From positions 8,927,001-8,991,000 of the forward strand of contig NC_056533.1 in NCBI RefSeq assembly GCF_910596095.1: a stretch of DNA of 64,000 bases, written 5' to 3'. Position 1 is the first letter of the stretch. Each line of letters opens with the position of its first letter. The notes under the pieces were generated by a model. The model was not told the DNA's origin and did not search any database. It worked only from the letters and a program-made list of their open reading frames with translations. Position numbers and translations under genes: made by a program. Shown one piece after another: positions 49,268-59,800 of the stretch. The DNA is from Thunnus maccoyii (lineage: Eukaryota; Chordata; Actinopteri; Scombriformes; Scombridae).

Positions 49268-50375
49268 TGCGGAGTAATAGAAGGCCTCAGTAGAGGCTCC
49301 TGTGACACTCCCCTCAGTCCACCAAATCCACTCCTGCACTTACCTCGCAGTGCCAACCTATCTTCCCCTGTCAAGGTCCTAAACAGAGGGCTGATTGCAC
49401 AATCACTCCTTGTCCCTCTAATATTTAACTTCCACTCCCTCTTTTTAAGTGCAATATTTAAGAGGCACCAAATGCTTGAGTTGTATAAAATACAGAGCTC
49501 CTGTGACATCGATCCAGCCCCGCCCTACTTCACACTCAAACACAGTCCACACACTCTCAACGGCTGGTTTACTGCGAAAGTCCACAGTGAAGTGCCTTTA
49601 TCAAGGCAACATCAACAACAGCTGTTGAGGACTCTCACTTTGTCCACTCTTTCCCACCCAGAAGGGAATTGATCCAACAATCTTCTCCAGTAGTGTTTCA
49701 GTCGCAGTAACGTTTCAACACTACAAAGTCTGAAGAAATGTTAGTCAGTGCTGATGTTGTAGACTCTACTGTCATTATACAAATTGTGAATTTGCTGCTG
49801 TAAAGAATATGAGTGATGTGATGTGAAGAGATGTGGCCTAATTCAGATTTACTGTCCACTGCTACCTGTCTATAACAATGAAGGAAAATAGCCTTCCCTG
49901 TTAGGAGGGAAAAAGGCGGTGTGTAAAAGCATTAAGATGCCTGATGTAATCATTAGTGAACCATTGTCTCTTGTGCCGCCCATTACTCCTCCTGTTCTAT
50001 ACAAGCAGTCCTGTTGAAAAAGCTTCCCATGCTTTCCGTAGCACCTCCCCTGGTGGTGTCTTCACCATCAACAGTCCGCTGTCCCGCTGTTTTTTTGCAG
50101 TGTGATGAGCTTGTGGTAATGTATTTACAGTAACATAATCCGACCTGTTATTTATGTTTTGTTCGTTTGAAGCAGCATTGCTCTGTTGATGTTAAACTTC
50201 TGTTTAGTTGAATGTGTGGCTGATGTCAGGTGATGAGGGAAGTTTGGAAGGGAAAGCTGTGATCCTGAACTTGTTGGATAGAGTCCACAGATATCTTCTA
50301 TTGGTGATTTGATTTTTTGCCTGATCCAGAGTTTAGATGTTTGTGTAACAAAGGAAGGACTTCATTGCGATTTGA

Positions 50376-50381
50376 AATAAA
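50376..50381 (+). promoter_or_regulatory. pdpr: pdpr polyadenylation signal
   Basis: AATAAA lies 1.1 kb after the pdpr stop codon, with TG-rich sequence shortly downstream (TAGCTAGTGTGTATAAA). It is the first good match after the coding region. Confidence 0.6.
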
Positions 50382-50399
50382 GCAATGTATTTTTGTATA

Positions 50400-52850
50400 G
50401 CTAGTGTGTATAAAATCTCTATTTTGAGTACTGCACATTTTTTCTATATAAGTTTCAACTTATATCAGCTGCTTGAATCATCTTACATACTGTGGTCAGC
50501 TGTGTAATTCCTGCAGTTGTCCTTGTGATTGTGCAAAAGCTTTCCAGAATATTCTTTATATGTAATTTGTCAGCAACAGCTTGATGGTATTTGTAGTCAT
50601 CTTTGAAATAATTTGCTCCTTTATCTCTTGTCCTCTTCAGAGGTGAAAGGTCAGGGAGAGCTACAATGCTACTAGGGATTAACGGTGTTGCCCAAAGACA
50701 CTTACAGCAGCATTGCTGTTGAGAGGAACGATGATCAGATGAGTGACATTTCACCCAGCCAATCACATCATACTGGGAAAATAGTCGTAAGCTTTGTGAC
50801 GCTGTCATTTTCAAATCATTTAGTTTAATTTAAATTGCAGTCTGACATCCTACAATTAAAAATGTAAACAAAAGGCCAGCGCTGCCAGGATAAGGTTACC
50901 TGCTATCACTCAAACTGTTCAACATGTCTTTGAAGACACATTTATTTCAACACCAGGTAACAACAAAATGAAAGTTATTGTCTTCTGATGTTGTTAAAAC
51001 AGCAGTAAGAAAGCCTCTTATTTTTTTTATCTACAGTGTATCTCAAACTCTAATGCTCTGCCTGTAATTTATATATTTGGAAGCTGAAGCATTGGCTCAG
51101 TTTAAACACAATATCACTTTACTTTTTCTGAAAGTCCTCTCTTTCTCTATAGCAGATTTAATTTGTTTTAGGGTTGTCTGAAGCACTTTTACCTCTGACT
51201 GGGGAGAAAACTGCAGCACCTACAGTGTAGAAATCAGCTGCTGTGTAGACAACAAAGGAATATTGAAAGCCTCACCAAATCTTTATACTTCTTTTAATCC
51301 GTTTTGCTATCATCCAAGGCTTTCTACTTCATAAAATACACTATTTAATGAATGAACAAATAAAATTTGCAGTGCTCTTCAGCAGTAGACTTTCTTAAAA
51401 GCAGCACAATAAAACTTGCAGTTTTGTTTTACATTTCACAACATGGTGCTGCTGCACGACTGTGTCTCTGCGGTTCTGTCATACAGATTCATTGCTGGGA
51501 GAGAAAAAAAATGTTGCTGATTTATGCTGCTGAGCTGATCTATAATGAGGTTTCTGCTATAAAGATATGAATTCAGAATGGATGCAGGATAAATTGCTTG
51601 TACAGTGACTGTCATCGTCCATGTCGAGACACCAGCTGCAGCAGGGAGTCGGACGATTCTCATAAAGGGCTAATTTTACTTTGTGTGTACTTAACGTTTG
51701 TCTGCAGAAAGATGTTGATATTAAATGAAGCATTTGCATGTCATGTCTTTATATCAGAGTACAGTCTTGATGGAGCCTCATTTATACACTAACACATGGT
51801 ACTCTTTTTGAGTATATAGATCATTTTTCATCATCACAGAAGGCTTTATGTCCAAGAGCCTAAGTGCGAAGAGACTGAAACACATTAATGCAAAAATATA
51901 CTCCTATGTTGACACTGACCACCTGACGCATCAGTCATTTCATTTGTTGTGATGTCTTTTTCTGCTGTCTCGCTATGTGGGTACTTGTGTAATTAAAGGG
52001 AAATAGCCCTGAACATTTGCACTAAACAAGGGCAGCCTGCCTTTTTTTTTTCTCTGGGTCAAAGGGTGTTTACTGAAGTCTGACTGATATTAGAGGTATT
52101 AAATGGTTTTCTTGTATTTCAAAAAAAATTGAAGGTTATGTAAAGATTTGGAAATGCATCCCAAAACACTATAGCTTACAACGTGTTTAAAGTGTAACAT
52201 ATCATCCATAACATTTAAGGTGTAAACATGAGAGACTGGATGTTGGCCATGTTGAGGACAAATCAGTAAAATGCTCAAACAGTGATATTCACACTCACTG
52301 ACTTGGTTTGATGCCTGTTTGTCTCTTGTTTGTTTCCACTGTAACGCTTCTCATACTGCACTGATCTGTCATGCTAACTTTTCCTTCAGAGCTTTACAAA
52401 TGATGTATTTACTGCATATCATGTGAAACAGATGTTTGGCTGTCTAATGTACTTAAACATAAAGAGAACTTGGTTCATACCAGAAGGCTGAATTTGCTTC
52501 ATCTCTTCTCTCTCACCATCTGCTGAATGTTGTGTGAGCGCCGTCGTGGCACTAACACAGCCAGGTTCAAGGGTTTAGTCCCCATGGTTACCACCTGGGT
52601 CCAAACAGATGTGTGAAAAGCACTGTTTTTCTCTTCCCCATACAAAACCATCAGTCTGTTTCTGTGACCCTCACAGCTGTCTGCAAACATCAGTCTACTA
52701 ATGAACATCGGAGTGCCTGCAGGTTCATTCATGTGTCAACAGTCCCAGCAGAGGACCGAGACACTCGTTTCCTGCTCATTAGTAACACGATCTGCAATTA
52801 TTTCCACAAAATGAATTATGCAGGGTCAGCTCAGAGCCGGGAAAGTTATA
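50400..52850. other. Spacer between convergent pdpr and mrps11
   Basis: No gene or clearly bounded repeat is recognised in these 2.4 kb. The open frames are short and low in similarity to anything known. A terminal region for both flanking genes is all that can be said. Confidence 0.45.
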
Positions 52851-52861
52851 CAACAAAACAC

Positions 52862-52867
52862 TTTATT
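52862..52867 (-). promoter_or_regulatory. mrps11: mrps11 polyadenylation signal
   Basis: TTTATT on the plus strand is AATAAA on the minus strand, about 50 nt after the mrps11 stop codon. This would give a very short 3' untranslated region, common for ribosomal protein genes. Confidence 0.5.
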
Positions 52868-52917
52868 AGCATATTACAAGACAACAGCCTCCTCCTGTTT
52901 TCAATGCATTTTGGAGA

Positions 52918-55900
52918 TCACATCCTCCTGGCTTTGCGTGGGCGGCATCCATTGTGTGGCACGGGGGTGCTGTCAGTGATCGATACCACCTCCAGGCCTC
53001 CCATCGTCAACCCTTTGATCGCAGACTGCACAACAGTGAGAAACGCATTCATTCATTAACAAAGCTAATGGGAGCAGATCAAGATGTCAGTGTAAATTAT
53101 CGTCATTGTAAGAAAGGCTGGAATTGATCAGAGGTTTAGTTCTTCATGCAGTGACAGGTTTATCTGTGCTGCACATCTACTTTTAGATCAATACAGAACA
53201 GGTTCACAAAACATGTTTCACTTTCATCTTATGGTCCTTTGTGCCCATTTATAATCTCTAAAATGTCATGTTTGCTAATAACAATTAAAATGGCAACATT
53301 TTGATATAAAATACTCTGAAAATAAGAGTGGTCTTATTAATACATCTCTTTCTTTAAAGCAGACATATATTTTCTACTCACCAGACGTCCAGGGCCAAGA
53401 CCTTTGACCACAACACGAACAAACGTCACTCCCTTCGATGTGGCTTTCTGTTGAGAGGAGACATACAGTATAAAAGATCAATGAACAAGGATTGAACAGC
53501 ATGAGTTTTGGGCTTGTGTTGATATCCCAGCTGATCTCTCATCCAACGACAACAGATGAGAGATCAGAATAATCTCACATATCTGCCTCTGTGATAAATG
53601 ACCGGTGGTAGTGATTAAACACTTCATCTCTCCTCACTGCAAATCAGTGTGACCTAAACCCTTCTAACCAGCAGCCTTCATAAATCAGGCTAACACACCG
53701 TCTAAATGAGCATTTAACACACACTGCTCCACTGTCACACAGTCCTATGAGAGGGCAGTTTACTGTCAACAGACATTTAATGTTCTTAAATAACATGTTG
53801 CTACACAGAGCGAGGAAGCAGCAGAGGCTGCAGTCTTAACTGATATTAATTTACTTTAACGTTTAGACTGTCAGAGTGCATGAATGTGAGAACTTACCGC
53901 AGCAGCAGAAAGGCCTGCAGTCTGAGCAGCGATTGGTGTCGACTTCTTAATATTCTTGAAGCCCTCTGTTCCACAGGACGTCCTGACCATCGACTGTCCC
54001 GCGCTGTCTGTCAGCTGGATGTGTGTGCTGGTACAGGACAGGACAGTTTACTGGGTCACTGGCTCACAACTGAAGTGTGTGTTCATTTTTGGGATAGTCA
54101 AAAAGATGTTATTTTGTAAACTGTCACACATACCATGTTCCCCATGATTGCTTTTTCTGTGTCACATAACTGCTAATAAGAGTTCTGTCAAAAACCTTTT
54201 CTATCTAATTTGAAAAAAAATCATGAATAACCATGAGTCATTTTTTTTTTATCTTACAAAGGTCTGTTTAATATCCAAATCAAGAGAGAAATGACATCAA
54301 TGTGTGTTTTCTGTGTGATAACTTGCATTTAGTTCTACTTAAAATAACAAAGGAAAGTTCCAGTCTGCTTTCTAACAGCAAGATCTGCTTTAAAAGCAAA
54401 ACACTAAAGCTGTATAAATTATACTTTTCATGAGTGATGAAGAGAATCTGACTGGATCTTTAATGTAAAAATGTTTTCCATGCATTGTCTAATTAGGACT
54501 GAAGCCCTTTTCTGAGTCACAAAGGTACAAATCTCATTCTGGTATTCATTCAGTCAACAAAGAAACATCTGACAGTGGCAAAACAAAATGCCAAAACTGC
54601 TTTCAGAAAAAACTAGCGATGGATAGATGAGTGAAATTCACAAGGTGACTTAATCTAACTTGTTCTGTCATGCCTCCCTTTGGAAGCCAAAAGACATTTT
54701 CTGAGTAAATCTTCACAGCCTTGCTAACATCAGAGCCATTGTATTGTTCTCAGATTAATTAAATTCATAGACATTTTTCACAGCAGACATTTTGCCTTGT
54801 CATAGCAGGAAAAACACGTGGAAGTAATAACGTTAATGATGGCTCTGTTTCAGCAAACATTAGTGATGTTAATATTTACACCTCATTCAAAAAGGGTTAT
54901 AGTGCTGACATACTGAAGGAGGAAAAAAGGCAAACACTTAATACAACTACTGCGTAACTTTACTATTTAGCTGACAATGTACTAATCTTATATACTCACA
55001 TATACAATTTACACTTACTTGTTGTATGTGGCTTTAATGTGAGCAATTGGTAATTCCTCAAACTTCTTTCCACCCCATCTGAGTGGACTGTCCTGACCAG
55101 GCAGTGGAGGAGTCTGACTGAAGGGTTAAAACTAAAGTTAATATTGCATCAACAGGAATTTACTGCATTAAGTTGTGCCTCTATTTACTGAGCAAACTGC
55201 ACACACGTTTAAAGGATGGCTTCACAATTTTGAAAGTCTGTCTTAAAACAACAGTCAGGAGCCCAAATGAACAGTGAAACATGTTTTTCTTGCTGTAATC
55301 ATTCCTCCTGTCCATACTGACCATTAGAAGATCCCTTCATAACGTAACTTATGGGGGGCAAAATCCACGTCCTCCTCCTATGCAAAAATGTATTTGAAAG
55401 TTTATTTAAAGCTAATCTGATGCTTCAGCCGTCCAAATGAGTCCAATCAAGTAGATATCTTTCAATGTTACAGTCTTTTTAGTGTCAAAGTCCCCCTTTT
55501 TGTTACTATACTTCCACCACAGTTCAACAGGGAAATACTGTCTAAGGAAACGCAAAGAGGGAATTTGATGCTAAAAAGCCTGTAAATGTGTCAGATATCA
55601 ACCTGATATGACTAACTCAGACTGCTGAGGCCTCATATAAGCTTCAGATCAACTTTTAAATGCATTTTTTCACAAAATAATTGTGGACACTGGATTTTGG
55701 CCCCCATCACTCACATTGAAAGCACATTTGAAGGGGATCTTTAACGACCAGTGTGAACAGGAGGAATGATTACAGCGAGGAAAATCTCTTTCAGTGTTCA
55801 TATGAACACCTGACTGTTGTTTTAAGACACGCTTGGAAAAATTATGAGCCTATCCTTTAAATGTGGACTACAAGAAACTAATGCAGAATAATTCAGTCAG

Positions 55901-56255
55901 TAGGCAGTGAAATGTGAGTTGTGTAACGTTAGCTGCATCTGACCTGAAGTCTTTAGAGGAGACTTTGGTGGCTGCTGCGGCGTCCTGCAGTCTGACAGCG
56001 CTGCTTCCACATCTGTACACATAACATATCATCAGCACCAGCTTCATACAAACTAGGCTCTGTGAATATCACCACATTCTGTAATTTAGGCTACAAACAG
56101 CAGACTGACTTTATCACAACAAGCCAACAAGCTAACACGGATGCTAGTAAACCATAAAACACTTACATAGATCTCCCATTTGCATTTAAGGGGGCAGCAA
56201 ACTGACGGCAAACCTTACTCACAGAACTGAATAATATACAATTTAATTTAAACAT
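52918..56255 (-). CDS. mrps11: Mitochondrial small ribosomal subunit protein uS11m
   Basis: This protein sits in the platform of the mitochondrial small ribosomal subunit, near the decoding region and mRNA exit. There are six minus-strand exons: 56255-56167, 56012-55944, 55117-55019, 54027-53898, 53447-53382 and 53025-52918. They join in phase and give 186 aa (human about 194). Exon 1 starts MFKLNC, with a TGA two codons upstream in frame. Residues to about 40 look like a transit peptide. Recognisable uS11m segments are [30 protein letters not shown], then [38 protein letters not shown], and the C-terminal [16 protein letters not shown]. The GLGPGR and HNGCRPRK motifs are universal in the S11 family. 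Splice sites are GT-AG. The single-frame open stretches on the plus strand over these exons are shadows. It is divergent from mrpl46 and convergent with pdpr. Confidence 0.95.
55209..55860. mobile_element. 652-bp TTAA element with long inverted repeats, in mrps11 intron 2
   Basis: The left end is TTAAAGGATGGCTTCACAAT and the right end AAAATTATGAGCCTATCCTTTAA. The ends are inverted repeats that continue for about 130 bp, including TTAAAACAACAGTCAGG against CCTGACTGTTGTTTTAA, and GCTGTAATCATTCCTCCTGT against ACAGGAGGAATGATTACAGC. It is flanked by TTAA on both sides and has no transposase frame. It lies wholly between the exons ending at 55117 and starting at 55944. Confidence 0.88.
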
Positions 56256-56855
56256 GTTTCACGTTGTTAAACACTTAGCTAGTAGCCGCTACAAACAACA
56301 AACGTGACATTGAAGGTTCAGCTAATCTAGATCAGAGCAGTAATATCGTTACTTTTGGAGGGGTGGCAAGGTCATAATTACATTACTACTGCAACTACAA
56401 CTACTAGAACCACTTGTAAAATTAATCGAAAAATAAAAATATTACCTATATAAATATAAAAATATATTTCTGTAGTACATATAATGACATATTCTTGTTT
56501 TTTAAGTATATTAACGTCAAGCTCCCCTACTTTGATCTGAATAGACTGTTCTTTTTCGGCACAGAACTGTGGGTAAAATTGCTGCCTTCATGGACTTCGT
56601 AAACCCTCGTAAATTTTAAACGTACAAGGTGAACACTCGCTAACTAAAGTAAATAGTTTGACAATAAATCTGCTTCATCCTCCAGATAAGTCAACAGATA
56701 ACACTTTACATTATAGGCACTAATATCTTTATTTTACATTCAGGTATCATTGAGGGGGAAACACGTGGTTAAAAATCCTACTTCCATCCGGTTTTTATAT
56801 GAGTAGCAGCCCGCGTCATATTTTCTTGCACATACATTGAACGTAGCAGAAGAAG
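56256..56855. promoter_or_regulatory. Shared divergent promoter region of mrps11 and mrpl46
   Basis: 600 bp separate the two start codons, which point away from each other. In mammals the same two genes are head-to-head, as I recall. I see no TATA box or CpG-rich core; about 56330-56560 is AT-rich, and the more GC-balanced part is next to mrpl46 (56790-56855). Transcription start sites cannot be placed from sequence. Confidence 0.6.
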
Positions 56856-59800
56856 ATGGCTTCGCCCTGTAGAAAGATGGCGAGTCGGTCTCTCATACAG
56901 TTCATGGCTTGTTTCGGGAGGACAGCGGCCGGTAACTCGGTGTTTCGTCAGTTTTCCGGCAGTCCTGTGTGTCGGGCGACTTTACAGACCAACATGTTAA
57001 CAGAAAGACCAAGTTCTCCATGGAGTTTGACGGCCGCGGTGTGTCTGCAGAGGTTGCCGGTGATCTCAGCGGACAGCAGCCCGATAGAGCAGCAGGTCAC
57101 AACCATGATGCAGCAGGTGCGTTTGTTTTATAACTCACAGTTATAACAAATATACATTCACTTCTAGACACTCGTTCAGTGCTCGTTCAAAACGTGCCTG
57201 TTTGGAACGGGCCATTTGCTTGACCTCCGGTTTAGAACCATGGATGTATAAAGATATACGTCCATGTTTAGAGCCAATCACAATGTTTGTTTACAATAAC
57301 TTCCGGGTTGAAAACCCATGCGGCACGTCATGGATGTATAATAAGTATAAATGCTCCTATAATACATCCTTGCGGCACGTACATACAATTTAATGGCGCG
57401 GAGCAAAAATAAATCTCAGTTTAAGCAAGTAAAGAAGTAAAAAAAGAAGCGTATGCAAATAAGTATAAGTAAGTACAAGCAGTAAGTAGAAAATGTATTT
57501 AAAGTCGATATTACATGAAAAATGCCTTTTTAACCATTTTAGATCACATCCCTGTTCATATTGTGCACCAAGAAGCGTATGCAAATAAGTATAAGTAAGT
57601 ACAAGCAGTAAGTAGAAAATGTATTTAAAGTCGATATTACATGAAAAATGCCTTTTTAACCATTTTAGATCACATCCCTGTTCATATTGTGCACCTACTT
57701 CACAATATATAGGCCTACAAAAATCCATGTCTTTGTATTCTTATATCAAAATCCAATCATGTTTTCTTCCTGTAAAACAAAATATGATATGTGCTTACAT
57801 AGGCTTGAACCAACCAATTTCAACCAATAATATCATGACATCCACCCATCAATTAATCTTCAACTTTTAGCAGCACAGAGCTAAGATTCATTATGGCACC
57901 ATGGATGTATTATAAGAGCTGGATACCTGACCAAAAATGGCACCCATTCAATCTGATGAGAACTGCTTGGCTGGCGCAGACACCAAAAAAAGTTCCTAGC
58001 TTCCGGTTTGTGTCAAGGAATCTGATTTTTAAATCACTTTTTTTCAGCTCAAGGAAAGTTTACAAATATAAAAACTCCATGGATCAAAAGTTCAAAATAG
58101 AAAGAGTTATAACTGACCTTGTTTGCAGTTTGAGGTGTCCTTTCAACAGTTTTACAGTATCTTTTACAATGGTGGTCTATGGGGAAAAGGCTATTTGGGC
58201 TGCAGGAGGATTTTTTGCTGCAATACTGCAAGTGACCACTGGGAAAAATTGGCTGCAAGACTGAGCTGCGGAGTCCTATTCTGCTCTTATAATACATCCA
58301 TGTATGTATGTACCCACTGTTGAACATTCAAATTAAATTCTTCCAACGTAATGTCCCACCTGTCTGTAGATTTGGTTTATGAAAGACACTAGCAAAGCTA
58401 CATAGTACGTAAGATAAGCTCAGTGGAAACGTCAGATAGGTCGGACCACTGTGTGTACTATACTATATACTACATTATATCTTTCAACGGTACAGTAACG
58501 GCTTAAAATGACAACAGAAATAAACAATTTTGCCGATTTCACATATATCCGCAATTCAAATCAACCACCAGTTATATGTTAGCGCAACGTCGCAGTGATT
58601 CAGTCTGTTACTGAACCTTTCATCCAAACAACTTTACACTGGACACTGCACTTCCTCAGGTCCTCAGCAATACACCCGCCAAGTGTAAAGTCGATTGGAT
58701 GGACTGTTGTTGAGAAAAGTGATTCTTGGAGCATACTCACTGTTTGCACATTTCTTATTGTTTAGAAGTTGAATAGAATCAATCTAAATTCAATCATGAA
58801 AAGTTCAGCTGATAAGAGTGTCATTAACATGTAGGAGTTATCTTAATGTTACAAATCCTTGTTTGTACAACAAACAACTTCACACTCGACACTGCAGTTC
58901 TTTCAGTCTCCAGCAATACAGCCACCAAGTCTGATGTAGATCGGATGAACGGTTGTCGAGATAACCAAAGAAGAGACAGACACATATACAGGCAGAGACT
59001 CCTTCCTTTATAGTGAGATTACAGATGCACAGCTATCAAAATACACTAATGTGTCAGTGGTAAAAACATATACATACAGTATAACAATGCTGAAGTTAGC
59101 TTCCAATTCGGTTTTAAGGGGAAAGTTAAGGGAAACAAATAATGATATTCAGTGGCTGATTCTCCACCTGTGACCACTGAAACAAAAGTGAGGACACCTG
59201 TGACTTCCAATTAAGAAAAATTTCCTGAACAAGGTTATAAAAGAACCTGTGAACACCACAACTTTCTCAGTTTTGGCCTGAGTTGTGTCTAATGCAACAT
59301 GGCTCCACATGGTAAGGAACTGCCTGAACAAGTAAGAAACCAGATTGTGAGACTTCATATAGATGAGAGAGGGTACAAGATCATTGATAGGCTACTGAAC
59401 AGAAGCCAAAACACAGTTGCAGCAGTGGTTAGGAGATACAGGAGGACCCATACTACCAATAACCGAAGGCGCAGTGGTAGCTCGTTACGTTATACCGGTT
59501 ATACCGGTATTGACGATAACTGATATTTAAAAAATGAAATATTGATATCATGTTGATAATACAAATATGATAATATTGTGGAAATAATCCAGCGCCTCTT
59601 AAAACCCCTTAACGTTCCAACGGTACACAACTATGTTATGTACACAACTCCTGTCTTTAAGTGAGTTTTCATTTGACACATATTTGGAAAGCTAAGATTC
59701 TTGTGATTTGATCAATGCAAACCATTTATGTAAATATAAATAGTTTGCTGTGATTTACTTACATATATGAACTGCTTTTCCACCATAGCACTTGTTTTGA

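Noticed and set aside
48938-49339. Long frames on both strands over the last pdpr exon
   Set aside because: GC-rich coding exon gives antisense and shifted shadows; the pdpr frame (48860-49267) explains it.
53880-54147. Plus-strand open frames
   Set aside because: These are antisense to mrps11 exon 4, whose minus-strand translation matches uS11m.
57390-57728. 112-codon minus-strand frame with an internally repeated peptide
   Set aside because: The peptide repeat is due to the 126-bp tandem DNA duplication (126 is a multiple of 3); no protein similarity.
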